Assembly: GCF_011745365.1 (NCBI RefSeq)
Contig: NW_024468916.1
Coordinates: 2,959,630-3,023,629, forward strand
Direction: 5' to 3'
From: Cryphonectria parasitica EP155
Lineage: Eukaryota > Ascomycota > Sordariomycetes > Diaporthales > Cryphonectriaceae
Length of the DNA: 64,000 nucleotides
Shown here: in pieces, positions 11,684-24,142 of the stretch
Layout of the letters: each line of letters opens with the position of its first letter
Position numbering within the stretch: position 1 is the first letter of the stretch
The notes under the pieces: generated by a model
Database searches by the model: none
The model's input: the letters and a program-made list of their open reading frames with translations, nothing else
What the model was told of the DNA's origin: nothing
Program-made: the position numbers and the translations under genes

Positions 11684-14600
11684 CAACCAAACTGCAAGAC
11701 AGACAAGAACACATAAAAACACAACAAAAAAAAAAAAAAGGAAGAGAGAAATATCAAGACAAACGGAAGGGGGAAAAACCAATGTCGGAGCGGCGCTGTA
11801 CGATACCATCTCTTTCTTTGATCAACGGGGTTTTCCTTTGGGTCACGGGTTTCCCTCTTGGTCATACAACAATACCCAGAGACTCACGTCTCGCGGTGGC
11901 TGTCATCTTTCTGGTCTCTTTTCTATTTTACAATGATACCCAGGGATCTTTTTTTTCCTTCAATATCCTCCCTCCCCCTCCAAACGTCGCATGTATCAAC
12001 ACGCTTCACGCGACCAACAAACACACGACCAGAAGCAGGCGACAGCAACCGTCCCTTTTCAACGGACGAGCACAGAGTTGAATATTATTATTTTGTCAGG
12101 AATATAAAAAGTTTTTGATTTGGGTATGACTCGGCAATGGAATGTACAGGATACAGAATTTTTCCACCTATTGTTTGCTTATCTAAAGCGGGAGGCCGCG
12201 GTATGATGGTACAACAAGCCTGGATGTCAAGAATGTAATGGAATGTATAGCGGTTAAATAATGCTTTTTTATTATGGGAAATCAATCAACAAAATACCAG
12301 GCGTTCATTTACTTGGTCTCGTGTTCCGTTCTGCACTCGAATCATTCAAAGCCCCTCGCTCTAGCTATCTCGGTGGGCTGTGCATTGACAGGGACAAAAA
12401 GATGATGCCTCTCCTAAAGTGTCTGTCTGGGCCTATACCAGAAGAATAGCAATCACGAGTACACAATTTCTAGGTATTCATTTCGATTCGAGATTGTTGG
12501 GTAACCCTAGCACACACGAGTTTCTGTTCCACTTGTTACTTGCCGTATCTCCGTTCTCGTGCAACCCAAGGTTTTGGGACATTGATGAATGACGGACGCA
12601 GTGACTGACCACGCCGGGCACAGGAAGACGAGACAAGCGGTAATGGGAACGATTCGTGCTGTGAGGCTGTGTAAGATAAGGGTCCAGGCCTGGATAGATG
12701 GGTCTGGTGACTCTTTGACTGTTTGACTGTCTCATCATTGCACTGCAGCCCAACATGATGAATCAATCCCGTTGGGCATGAAACCATCCGACACTTCATA
12801 TCTTCGATTACTATAAATTTTGCACCACCACCAGTAGTAAGCAACGCACAATTTAAATAAACTAAAAACAAAAAGCAAAATTCAAAGACAAAATACCACA
12901 CAAACAAAAATTTCTTCAGTCCCTGTCATGGCGTCTCGGGGTATGGGGAGGGGGGTGTTTCAATCATTATGGTAGGAGGGGGGGGGGGTAAAACCCTCTC
13001 ACTTGTAAGATTCCGTGTTGCATTTCAATTTCCCAGAGTTCGTGTTCTTTCTTGGACACCAACGGGAAGTAATGAAAGGAGGGGAAGAAGAGAAGGGATC
13101 AAGGGGTTTTGCGGCCCGGAGGATGGAAAGAAGGCCGGGGGGGGGGGGGGGGCGTGTGTTCGTTGAAGGATTTAGTATGTGAATGATGATGATGTACCGT
13201 TGGCAGCATTTAGGATGCTGTCTAGTACTATGGTACTGCCGTTACTTATCTGGCAGGTTCGGGGATGTGTGCTGGGGTGGCCGGGATTGGGAAATTGAAA
13301 TGTCAGATTTTTTTTCCTTCTTCTATTCAGGTGTGTGATGTAATTTTTCTGTTTTTATTTTTATTTTTATTTTTCTTGGTAGTAAAAGGAGGAAAAAGAA
13401 CACCATGGTTGGCTCATGGAGGTAGAAAGGGGGATCGAGATGTTATTGGACTTCAATGTTGGATCATAGTACGTACTTTTTGAGGTTGGGCGCCACGCGG
13501 TTCAGGTCCTGCCCCTGAGGCTAGAGAAGAAAGAAAGCTACGTCTAAGGAAAAAGGAAAAAGAAAAGAATGGCAGAGTTAGCGAGCTGAACCATGCATAA
13601 CCCTGCCATCTTCCCTCTTCCCCGGCGTTCATGTGTATCACCCATCATCGATAGACCCGGGAGAATGAGAGACATTGACCCACACGGCCCGCAGACCGTA
13701 ATGCACGCTTTTCCCAGGGGTACTATGCAGTTCTGGCATGTCGATCAGGGCCTGGTTCTTAGTGGGTCGACCCCCTGTGCCTCCTCTGGGCAGCACAGTA
13801 CACGCCCCCAAGCAGGCCCACCCCACCCAACCTGAATACACATGCTATCGCTACAGTATGCTATATACCCTGCCCTGGCCTGGGCCCCGTCTGCTGTGGG
13901 TGGTCGTCAGTGTCTGTATACGAGATGTCAGATAGGTTACAACCAATCAATATATTGACTTTTAATGATTGATTGAATCTTCTTTGCAATGTCTTACTAT
14001 AGAGTCTCGTGTTATTTGCTGCCTGACTGACCATGTCGGGGTCTGGATGCTGGAGGCCTGCTCTCCTCACTCGCCTTCTGCAATAGTTGGAATATAGTCG
14101 TACGAGGCCGGCAGGGCCTTGCATATTGCTCAGCACGCGCACTAGTATGCATTATAGTGGACATCATGGCAGGATACGGTAACCTGTCAAGCTCGTCATC
14201 TTCATCATCACCATCATCATCATCCCAGAACTCATGAATCGTTCCGACTGATTGCTACTCCCACGAGAATACAAGACAGTCTCGTCTCGGGATCTCAACA
14301 GTTGTGCCAAACTTTCTCTGGTGCTCCAGCCATGTAACAGCAGTCTCGGGAGAAAAAGCCCAGTGGCTGAATACGAAATGACTACCAAAGTCAATAGTCG
14401 TGGGTTCATTTTTATTCGATGAAAAGCGAGAAGGACCGGCTCAACTATCTAGATGCTCCTGTAAGAATGAATAGAACAATAATCTAAACCAGCAATACAC
14501 TGAAATCATATGCACCCTCGCTATGCACCTCGTTGATCCACAGTCTGTGCCTCTGAGTGAGAACCATCTTAAGAGGGACGAGGGGTGGTAGGTGGGTGGT

Positions 14601-15272
14601 AAATTGTGTGGGCTGGTCAAGCCTGCAATTTAACGACACAGAAGCATGCAGACACAAAGTGCATGCGATCTAGAGTATCTCCTCACATGGAGTGACTGTA
14701 CTTATTGTAAGTATTCACTGATTCACTGTACAGATCACGAACCTGATTACTGTCATGTGCGCACCGGATGAGTGCTGTCCCTTTTTTACTTTTTTTTTTG
14801 TCCCTCTTCCCACGTGGACAAATGAGTGAGATTGGTTATTGTTTGCCAGGGTGGTTCGCAATAGAATTGCGTGTTATATGGGTCGATCCCCCCTGGCGAT
14901 GACATAGCATGACCAGAAATCCGAAACGAGATCCCCTCCCCCCACGACCGTCCATCTCAAGGGTCCTGGGAGGGGGGTTTCGTCACCCAAACAAGGTCTC
15001 TGAATGTGAATTCGACGTCATCGCATGAACATCACATACAATGCTGTACCACACAATAGAGTTTGTAGGCCACGTTATGTACACTATGCTGCCGACATAC
15101 TGGTTGCCCTGTGCCCATGGACAACTGTTCAACTGTTGTTCTTGTGACCATATCTTTCCAATATGGAATGATATGACACTCACTTGAACTGCAACACCAA
15201 GAGGGCAATTGACTAAACAGGACAGAGACCTACAATCAAGCATCAACCTCCACCTCTACCTCCACCACCAAC
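11626..15272. other. Intergenic 3.6 kb with simple repeats
   Basis: Holds the 3' region of the upstream gene and the leader of the MARVEL gene. A CAT repeat runs 11649-11683 and a 16-G run lies at 13137-13152. No coding frame with motifs or splice support on either strand. Confidence 0.5.
11649..11683 (+). repeat. CAT trinucleotide microsatellite
   Basis: About 11 tandem CAT units directly after the stop codon of the gene at 10378, followed by A-rich sequence including an A run. It lies in the likely 3' UTR. Slippage polymorphism is expected; no function is claimed. Confidence 0.9.
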
Positions 15273-16337
15273 ATGGCCTCACGATCCGGCGTCGCAGGCC
15301 TAAAGTGCCTCCAGTGGCTCTTCCGTGGCCTCCAGCTGGCGTGCGCCGCCGTGATCCTCGGCATCTACTCGTACTTCCTCGCCACCATGCTCGACCACGA
15401 ACTCACGCTGCCCACGAGCGTCAAGGCCATCGAGGGCATCTCGGCCGCCGCGACCCTCTACGCCGTGGCCGGCGTGCTCCTGGTCTGGTGCTGCGCAGGC
15501 CACGCCGCGACCTCGTTCATCGCCATGCTCATCGACCTCGGCCTCACAGCCGCCTACATCTACGTCGCCGTGGCCAACCGCGCCGGCGCCAGCTCCTGCA
15601 GCGGCTCCTCGGGCGTCGACAGCCCCTACGGCTCCGGCTCCGCATCTGCCACGCCCTCGTCGTCCGCAGGGAGCGCCGTCGTGCGCCTGCCCACGTACGG
15701 CGTCGCGTGCCGCATGGAGACGGCCTGTCTGGCTGCTGCGTGCGCCGCGGCCGTCTCGCTCCCGCTGTCCATCCTGCTCGAGTTCGGCATGAACCGCGGC
15801 CGGCGCCGGGCGTCCAGGCCCCTCCGTGATGCAGACGGCCGGTACGCCGCCGCGCCCAAGTACTACGAAGAAGGCTTCGCGCCTGCACAGCGCCGCGACG
15901 CGCCGCCACCGGGAGGGTTCTTTAGTGCGTTCCGGCGGCGAGGAGGCGAGAACCACTGGGGCGGCGCGCCGGCGAACCCGGATCTGTTGCCGGCGCATCA
16001 GCAGCCGGCGGACTACACCACGCGGCGGGAGCCCTTGGAGCAGCAGTGGGGCGAGGTGCGGTCGCTGCACGACAGTGATATTCTTGAGTTTAATGATGGG
16101 CAGGCGCGGGGACAGCAGGAGGAGGAGAACGGCGTTCCTGTGAGGTTCACGTCTACGACGGCGCCTCGGCCCGCGGCGGACGAGTATGCGGAGGGGGACG
16201 CGCATCTGGATGGGGAGGAGTATAATCTGTATCGGGAGGACAGCCGCGGGAATGACCTGAGCGAGACGGGGAAGCGCAAGAAGCAGCGTGAGAGCAGGGC
16301 TGCGCGCATCGAGAGGCTGGAGGCGGCGTATAATTAG
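15273..16337 (+). CDS. MARVEL-like four-helix membrane protein
   Basis: Intronless, 354 residues. Four hydrophobic segments stand out: about 14-36, 48-70, 73-96 and 149-172. Short loops separate 1-2 and 2-3; a Ser/Gly/Ala-rich loop with Cys separates 3-4. This is the layout of fungal MARVEL-domain membrane proteins (membrane-apposition and eisosome-associated types). The 180-residue C-terminal tail is cytosolic in this model and hydrophilic, with Arg/Pro-rich and acidic parts, ending in a basic segment (TGKRKKQRESRAARIERL) that could form a short coiled coil. The ATG follows a CT/CA-rich leader. Membrane location is clear from hydropathy; the MARVEL assignment rests on helix number and spacing plus resemblance to fungal homologues. 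Codon third positions are strongly GC-biased, consistent with a well-expressed native gene. Confidence 0.8.
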   Translation: MASRSGVAGLKCLQWLFRGLQLACAAVILGIYSYFLATMLDHELTLPTSVKAIEGISAAATLYAVAGVLLVWCCAGHAATSFIAMLIDLGLTAAYIYVAVANRAGASSCSGSSGVDSPYGSGSASATPSSSAGSAVVRLPTYGVACRMETACLAAACAAAVSLPLSILLEFGMNRGRRRASRPLRDADGRYAAAPKYYEEGFAPAQRRDAPPPGGFFSAFRRRGGENHWGGAPANPDLLPAHQQPADYTTRREPLEQQWGEVRSLHDSDILEFNDGQARGQQEEENGVPVRFTSTTAPRPAADEYAEGDAHLDGEEYNLYREDSRGNDLSETGKRKKQRESRAARIERLEAAYN

Positions 16338-17852
16338 GGGGTTCATGGTGGTGGTGGTGGTGGTATTGGTGGTGGTGGTGGAGGAGATTTGACACGCACC
16401 GGTTTGTTACGATGGATGATGTGTTATGTAACCTTTTTTTTCTCTTTCTTGTGTGTTTGGATACCCAGTTCTTTTCTCTGTTGTCTACTATCAAATGACT
16501 TGCAACGCTCAAGATGAATTACTTTTACTGGAAACGAGGTCCTTCAATGCAAATATCCTGGGTAAAACATGACAAGCTATTCTGGATCGTCCCACTAGAA
16601 CGGGTAATTAAGTCGCGGCCGTAGTTCTCAAACCAAACAAAGACAACGCAGTATCTCAGCACTTCTTACTCCGACCTCATTTATCAACTAATACGACTAT
16701 TATTCGTTCTTCACGCAGCACCTGAAATTCTTGTACAACACAGTGCGCAATACTCACAGCAGGCTGGACGATGCAGTGAAGAGAGCCCTGGCCTGGAGGA
16801 GAACGAGCACGCAGTTGTACTTGCACAAAAGCGAGATGGAGGGGGAGTGGACGCAACGAGTTGCCGCCTGCCTGCACTGAAACCCGCTTTCTTCCCTCCG
16901 CTGTGCCGTTGTCCCTTTCCGAGAAATCACATTCAGCCCCGGGCCAGTTGGCCAGCCAGTCAGGAGGATGAAAGCAAAGATTCTTTGTAACCCGGCGTGA
17001 GCAGGTCCGTCGCCGCCGCCAAAAGTATTGGTGATGATCACACCCCCTAATTTTGTTTGGCGGCGCACTGGTCCCAGTTCTTTTCTGCTTCGGGAGATAT
17101 GAATGATGATACTTGGTCTAGTTGGTGCATAGTACAAAAGAAGAAGAAAAAAGGACTCAAGCTGCAAATCGTAGTGATTCGTCAATCTTCTTTTCCTTTC
17201 CTGGTGGATTTACATTTTTCTAGCACAAGAGACGGCAAGCCGCAGCTCCGAGCTGAAAAAAAGCCAGCCTCGTTGGGTGCCAATTTGTCCCGTGAATCCG
17301 TCGCAAAAGAAACACCCCTCATTATTCCAGATGTAGCCTCTCCCGGGTGACTGCATTTCCGCGCCCAAAGAGGCGTAGTGAGAAGCCATCACCTGAACAA
17401 AAAATCCTGGTTCCACTCGCTTCCCTCAGACTTGGACCCCCGCGCCGTGCCGTGTGAGATTGTGAGAGTGTTGTATGTATGTGCGTCTCATCCTTCTCTT
17501 CATCTACCTCATCCTTCCAACGGTCAAACGTCCAACGATGCGCTCAACACAAGGGCACAAACGAATAGGCCATCACACACCCATCCCCCTCCCCTCCCTG
17601 CTCCTGATGGGGGCCGGCTTCCCGCTCGACCCAACTTTAATTCAGCGGCCGCAGCAGAAAGGGCCGGAGCCTGTACACATGTGCATGCACGCCGTCAGCA
17701 TTCCAGAAGGCTAAGTACATACATATATTACCCAGGATGCATGCTATAAGAAGGAAGAGATGCAGTCATCATCATCATCATCATCATCATGATTGCCTTT
17801 CAGCCCTCTGCAGGATCCAGGAAAGGGAGTGGGGCCAGGATCTTTCCCCCCC

Positions 17853-17883
<31 letters not shown>

Positions 17884-20800
17884 GGGTTTCTGGTGCGCCT
17901 CCGTTCCCTTGAGACATGCGTTAGGTCTATCCGGTTAGTAACCTGCGAGGCATCTTAGCTTCTCTCCCTCTCTCTCCCTCTCACGTCACGCACGTGTAGG
18001 AGGCTCTCTAGGCCGTGAGAATGGGCCGCGCGACGGACGGATCTGCGCGTTGACGTGCCTGGCGTGCTTCTTGGACCCGCTTGCAGGGCTGAACTTGCTG
18101 TTGCCCCTCTGCTGTCTGTCTTTTGAGTTGTTCATCCTTGCTATCTACTGTATAACATCGGATCGGACTGCCAACACTGTGATTCACATGAGACAGAAGT
18201 GTAGAATAGCATCCCCCGAGTGCTGAGAGAGGGCAATCAAGAAGAGAGGGTGGGAATGGGGGAGGAGGTTGAGACGGTAAAACAAGCCACTTCTGCCGGA
18301 ACCCAAGCACATCCTTAAGCAGCCAGGCGCAGGATCGATATGATACACGCACTCCCTGCCCAGGCCTCGCAGGTACATCTAGGCTGCCAGGAATGTAGGA
18401 GGAAGGGCGTAGATCGCAGTTCTCTGTGTGCATGTTCTTTGGGGTGGGTGGGTGGGTGGATGGATGGCTAGTCGGAGGTGTGCGTGTGTGTGCGTGTGTG
18501 TGCGTGTGTGCGCGCAGTGCAGTTCAGGTCAGATGCCCACTCTGGTGCGACAGAGCCTCGAGAGAAAGTGCTGTTTCTACAGAGTCTGGGGGCCGCCAGT
18601 GGATGCAGGAAGATGAGATAAGGAATCACAGGCAGGGCTGCAGGTGGCTCTGCTTCCCCCACTCTCCCTCGCCCCGTCGGTATCAAGAGCCTCATCCATC
18701 TTGTTATCAGAGCCTTACAAGGCGCATTGTGCTTCACAATTTACTATGCCTAATGTGCTGACTGTCTCGTGCATGATCGTGCAGCATACTACAGCGTCCA
18801 GTCGGGTACAGCCTTTCTGAACTCACCTGCTGCCCTGTTCACCTCACCGGTCGGATGTGGTGACACAGCAGACGCTTCTCAACACGGCTTGCGGGGTGCT
18901 GATCTATTAGGCTCTGTACGGTGCGATGTGATGGATAAGTCGTGTGATTATCAACAATGACTAGATAAATAGGCTGGCTGGCGCGTAGATTCTTGGACCA
19001 CATTCTTGTACTGAGTCCAAATGAATCCTAGATAGGGCCAATCCGCAACAAAGACCATTCTGATCATCGGTATGATCACCACCACCACCAACACCACTAC
19101 TATCCGCCCACAGCCCCAACAGGAGGGTATCAACAGGATCAAAGTGTGAAGCCCACGAGGAGGAGGCAAGATTCTCAGCCGCAGCTTGCTGGAGGAAGAG
19201 GAGCACGAGGGTAGCACTGGTGCCACATATCAGGTTCGGCTTATGTTTTTTGATCTTTTTTTTTTATAGATATATCCTGAGTCGGTCATGGCACAGGTCT
19301 TCTGGTGTGGGAGTTGGCAGTGGGGTGGGTGGGTGGACGGTAGCATTTGAGTGGCACTCTTACTAGTGCTGCAGGTGGCATGGGCCATGTCGGGTTAGGG
19401 GGGATGGCAGCTATCACGCAGGTGTGGTTCCAGGCGCTTACAGTGGGTGCTCACTGGCTAGAGGGCCCAATCAGTGGCTGACCTGCCCGCTGCGGGGTTC
19501 CAACATGCTGTTCCCTTCAAGCCCCGCTGTGCCCGGGTGCCTGGCGTGCTGGCCTGCGGGGGTCAAGGCCTATCCCGTGCCGCTATCCCGGCCGATTTCC
19601 CGACCAGGGATCTCGCCCAGCAGTATCAACAGCTATCATGTGCTGCAACCTGTGCATTTCAACCATAATCCATTGTACAGATCTCTATACCTTTGCACAT
19701 TATTCTTGCGTGCTTTCTGCGTTGATAGACTCACACCTACCCAAAAGTAGACAAGATGAAAAAGGAGGAAAGAAAGAAGAGAAAACCCAAACATCGCCGA
19801 CCTTGCAATCCCGTCAAACTCGCCCGAGAGGTGACTCAGAGTGGTCTCATCATTTAGCGATCCGAACCCTGATCACGAGGCGGGGGGCTGGCTGAAGGCT
19901 GCCACCACAACAAAGACGGGCCGACAGCTGTGAAGCAAAGGACACCAATAGCAGCCTGCGATCACTTCCTTTCCTTTTTCTCGAAGCTGGGAATTGCTGC
20001 TGACGGAGGGTTCATCCACACATGTGCTGACATTTCTTTTTGGTCTTCCCACACGCCAACCCCCCTACTCGGACAAACGATGCTGTGCCGCCCGAGTGCG
20101 CTGCTCGGTTTCCCGGACTGTGAGGTCAGCAGGTTGTGCGTGTGAGGCGGGGTGTCCTAGGGCAGGTTACACGCCGAGTCCTATCTTTGGCTCTTCGGTC
20201 TTCCCCCGCTTCCGGGGTTGTGGGATGGACAGCCAATAAGAAAAGGGGCCCAGACAGGCAAGACAACCCATCTGGATGGGGGAGAAGAGGGTGTACTGCT
20301 TGCTTACCTACGTAGGCACGCAACCACTGCAGGATTGCAAGAAGCTAGCTAAGGTTTTTTTTTTTTTTTGATCGAGACACGCCCCCTCTTGCCCTGTACT
20401 TCACTTACTCCATGGGTACATGCATTGCAGAAATGCTTACCATAGTATAGTCCTACTAGTACTGTTTCTATTACTGTATAGCAGCAGCACCGTAGTCATT
20501 ACTTACACAACTTGCTCTGTCCTGCCATGCCGTGCCACACTTGCATGTGTACTATGGATTGTAAATGCTCGACTCCGTTCCAGATTGGGACGAGACAATA
20601 TAGCCTGTCTCCGGAATCAAAATTGCCATGACGAGAAAGGGAGATGGATCGCTTTGCTGATCGAGTTGGGGGATGGTCTTGACGTGATTATCCAAAGAAA
20701 AAGAGGAAGAACAATCCACCCTGAAGACTGTGAATCTATGTCTTCATTATCTGGCTAAAGCTTGTTGTTGTTTAGTCTCCTCCGGGAACGGTCCTGACGG

Positions 20801-21060
20801 AGGTCGCCGGCCCAACGGCTGGCCCCGGCCCCGCGACCGGCCTGGTATCTTGACGGCTCACGCCGGCGCTTGTTTAGTTGCTCCTCCTTATCACATAAAT
20901 TTAGAACCATATATGTCAACATATCATATATGCCGTGACGATCTAAACATGCTCTCATACCTCATGCATGCTCCTTACACTCTGGACGTTAGCCCAAGTC
21001 CATAAGCATCTGATCTAGAACTGAACAATCAAGCGCACCGACCCATTGTGTCCTTCCAGC
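16338..21060. other. Intergenic 4.7 kb, low-complexity tracts, no supported gene
   Basis: Immediately after the MARVEL stop a GGT-rich tract runs about 16345-16382. Further on are a TCA/CAT repeat (17766-17790), a C15-T23 homopolymer junction (17846-17883) and GT/GTGC repeats near 18478-18512. Small frames exist on both strands, but none carries motifs. The last ~100 bases are the leader of the deaminase gene. Confidence 0.5.
17846..17883 (+). repeat. C15-T23 homopolymer junction
   Basis: Fifteen C followed by twenty-three T. The exact lengths are prone to sequencing and assembly error. A similar C13-A13 junction occurs at 34928-34953. Confidence 0.9.
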
Positions 21061-21765
21061 ATGGCCACCAGCACCATCACCAAAACCGACCCCTCGGCCC
21101 TCCTCCGCGCCATTCTCACCACCACAGAAGAGCACATCATCCCTCTCACCCGCCAGGGCGTCACCTCGGGCTGCAAGCTCTTCGGCGCCGCCATCCTCCG
21201 CCGCGCCGACCTGCAGCCCCACACCGTCGCCACCAACAACGAGCGCGTGTCGCCCCTCCTGCACGGCGAGATCAACTGCATCCAAGAGTTCTTCACGAAG
21301 CCAGGAGGCCTAGGAGGAGAAGGAGGACGACAACGGGAAAGCGCAGACGTGCCCCGGCCCGAGACAAAAGACTGCATCTTCTTCGCCACCCACGAGCCCT
21401 GCTCGCTGTGCCTGAGCGGCATCACCTGGGCCGGCTTCCGCGAGTTCTACTACCTCTTCACCTACGAGGACTCGCGCGACCTGTTTGCCATCCCGTACGA
21501 CATCGATATCCTGCAGGAGGTGTTTCGGGTGCGCGCCGAGGGCGAGACGGACGAGGCGCTGGGCGGGCGGGCGCTGTATAACCGGCGCAACAAGTTCTTT
21601 TGCGCGGGCAGCCTGGCGGAGCTGGTCGAGCAGGTCGAGGACGGGGCGGAGAGGGAGAGGTGGCGGGGAGAGATTGCGAGGGTGAAGGGGCTTTATGGGG
21701 AGCTGTCGGATACGTATCAGGAGGGGAAGAGCAAGGGCGTCGAGACGGCCAGCGTGTGGAAGTAG
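21061..21765 (+). CDS. Zinc-dependent cytidine/deoxycytidylate deaminase family protein
   Basis: Intronless, 234 residues. It carries the CDA-fold zinc signature: HGE at 68-70 (His ligand, Glu proton shuttle) and EPCSLC at 112-117 (two Cys ligands), which together make the HxE...PCxxC motif. A Gly-rich insertion (about 81-100) separates the two halves. Downstream, FREFYYLFTYEDSRD resembles the fungal branch of the CMP/dCMP/tRNA-adenosine deaminase superfamily. The substrate cannot be told from sequence; free nucleobase or nucleoside deamination in the cytosol is the default expectation. The start is the first ATG; in-frame sequence upstream has no ATG. No operon-like partners; the next gene is on the other strand. 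Confidence 0.85.
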   Translation: MATSTITKTDPSALLRAILTTTEEHIIPLTRQGVTSGCKLFGAAILRRADLQPHTVATNNERVSPLLHGEINCIQEFFTKPGGLGGEGGRQRESADVPRPETKDCIFFATHEPCSLCLSGITWAGFREFYYLFTYEDSRDLFAIPYDIDILQEVFRVRAEGETDEALGGRALYNRRNKFFCAGSLAELVEQVEDGAERERWRGEIARVKGLYGELSDTYQEGKSKGVETASVWK

Positions 21766-22527
21766 GGAAGGCTAGGCCTTTTGTGTATCTGTGTAGGTAT
21801 TGCGCGGTTGTAGGCTCGATGGAGGGGGTTCAAGTGACTGAGTGGGTATGATATCCAATAGAATAAAGTGACAGCTTGATTTCTGCTATGCTGAAAAATA
21901 CGGCCAGCTCAAATTGTCACCCTCTTCAGTGATATTCTGATCATGACATGGATTTCTGGCAGAGCCGTTTATATCGCAGCTGTACATGGCTGCTGTAACG
22001 AGTATTGTTTTGAGAAGCCTCAGTGCTTGTGGTCATGATATCCTGAGATTTGAAATGCTTCTTGACCAGTTATCAAGCTGTTTGCTAATCAATCGAGTAG
22101 TCGTAAGTTAGTAGGTAAGTACTTAGGCTTCGATGCAGCATCTTGACTGTTATTTGATTCTAAGAAACGTGAGAGGAAAGATAAAGCAAAGGGGGAGAAA
22201 GTCATTATTATCATGGCCACTGGGTGCATGCGTATGTTGGCACAACTACGAAGTGATGCGCGTTAAGATAGAATTCATAACTTTGAAAGAAGAGCTACTC
22301 TAGCTGATTTGAATTGATCATGGTATCATCATACTATACTGAAAGCCTTGATGACCTTGCACATTGAACTCGACAGTGACCTTTTATTTCCCCCAACTAA
22401 TCATTGCGCCATTTCCATCATGTACCAATACGCTTCCCAGGAACGGAATAGGCAGATGACAACGAAACTGCAAATCATGGGCATTGGCTCCAAGTTTGGG
22501 TCCTTCCCATAGACAACCGCCACCGCA
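21766..22527. other. Convergent intergenic region
   Basis: Shared 3' region between the deaminase (plus) and the membrane-anchored family protein (minus). AT-rich relative to the flanking genes. No further feature seen. Confidence 0.6.
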
Positions 22528-23587
22528 TCAGTTAGACATGTATGATCGATATGTTTGAATTCCCCCTTCGATGCTCTGCAGCAGCCCAAAGAAGACGGTA
22601 AGTGTGATAGCCGCCCAGAGAGAATACCAGTGAGCACCATCTCGCCTATCAAACCAGGCTCTTCTCAAGTTGATATGTCGAGGATGCTCAAACCTCTGCA
22701 AGAGTGTCACAAGGGGGTCATGCCAATATTGAAAGTCTTCGATGTCGCGATGTCTCTGATCACAAGAGAGTACAGCCCTGTCCAGCAAGTTGTCATTTCC
22801 CTGCCTGTCGTACCACTTCTGCACTTCCACGTCACCCTTGGGGAAGAGTAGTGCCAGGGTGCTAAGTGTTTCTTCCACGAGACCAGCAGGAAATAGATCA
22901 CTTGAATGTCATATTAACACTAGAGACTACGAGGTCGATAGAGCAATAAGGAAAAGAAAGAGAAGGAAAACATTTCACTCACCCTTTCTGACTCAGAAGG
23001 AACGATGCGTGGTGGAATACGAAAACCTCGTCCTTCTCTGGGCGTAGTAACAGATGGTCGGCCAGGTTCGTTGTCAGCTTGACACTGAGGCCGCCTATCC
23101 GATCCAGATGCCTGACTGTTAATGAAGTGTCGAGCCTGATACCGTCATGGCTTCTCCGAGTTTGTTTCGGGAGTTTTTCATGGAGAAAGTCTTTGAGTGT
23201 GCCATTATCCCAGGTAATGCTATGGCGGCCACTGAACGACGTAGGCGGAAACCGACCAACGTCCATCATTGTCATCAAGCGGACCACCAGATCTATAGCA
23301 CCGCCCACGGCCTCCACATTGTAGCCAGGGCTGCGGGTTTGAAGCAAGTCAAGGAAGTATGAACGGGAGAGATCCTTGCGTAGGAGCTTCGCGATAAATG
23401 TGATCTCGTCGTGTGTCTTGAGAGGAATCTTGCAATCGAAGGCATAGTAAACAATCTTGCATTGGTCAGTATAGTAGATGAAGAAAGACTCCAAGTTATT
23501 ATCTGTGCTGCACCAAAAAGATTGAGCAATGTCAAGTTGGATTGCAGTAGGCAGAGGAGATGAGAGGATCCATGTTGTGGCAGCCAT
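22528..23587 (-). CDS. Fungal family protein with C-terminal membrane anchor, divergent from protease-HET gene
   Basis: Two exons on the minus strand, 23587-22983 and 22900-22528, give 325 residues. The 82-nt intron has donor GTGAGT and acceptor AAG, and splicing restores the frame as ..LLSQKG/DLFPAG... The protein contains blocks I recognise from a lineage-expanded fungal family without assigned function: RHLDRIGGLSVKLTTNLADH, VFVFHHASFLL, EETLSTLALLFPKGD and a terminal WYSLWAAITLTVFFGLLQSI. The last block is a single transmembrane helix about 10-30 residues from the end, so the protein is probably tail-anchored with a cytosolic body. It is divergently arranged with the protease-HET gene, 555 bases start to start, so they may share a promoter. 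The start ATG at 23587 fits family length; an upstream in-frame extension exists but has no ATG close by. Confidence 0.8.
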
Positions 23588-24142
23588 GGTCACGCGTCGC
23601 CGGACGGTATGAAACGTACACACCGCATACTTGTGTAGAGATGAAGGGAGGGAGCCTTGTATGAACGTATGGTATCTTTGGTATCTTTTAATGAAATGGA
23701 AAGAATCCAGGCTACACGGCCTCCTGGAGAAATTCGTGTGCAGATGGACGAATAGCAAGCCGCGCTTCGAGCTTGGGCGCCAATATCTGCATCAGACAGC
23801 GCTCCGCCGCACGTCAGCCACCATTACATCACATCACTTCTGCTACTGGCGAGCCCTGATTTCCCCTCATTGCTGCGGTCCGATCCAGCCACCTTCAGCT
23901 GTGCTGCACTTAGTGCCTGCCACTTCCACGCTCTCCATTTGACTGAATTGTGCTGGCCGTCGCTCTGTGCCGCCTCTCTCTTAGGTCTGTCTTTGTACTC
24001 AAGCATTGACTTACCCTCCACTGGCCCTCATGGGCGGCTTTCGTTTTGCCAACGGTCGATCTCGTACGCGCTTGAACCATGGCTTGAGGCAAGTCGTCTC
24101 ACGCCGCATTTCTCATCTCATGACCAGAAATGAGCCTACGGC
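23588..24142. promoter_or_regulatory. Shared divergent promoter region
   Basis: This 555-base space separates the start codons of the tail-anchored protein (minus) and the protease-HET fusion (plus). No coding frame of note. Co-regulation is inferred from geometry only. Confidence 0.4.

Noticed and set aside
15300..16346. 348-codon minus frame opposite the MARVEL gene
   Set aside because: Antisense shadow caused by GC-rich codon bias; the plus frame has clear membrane helices.
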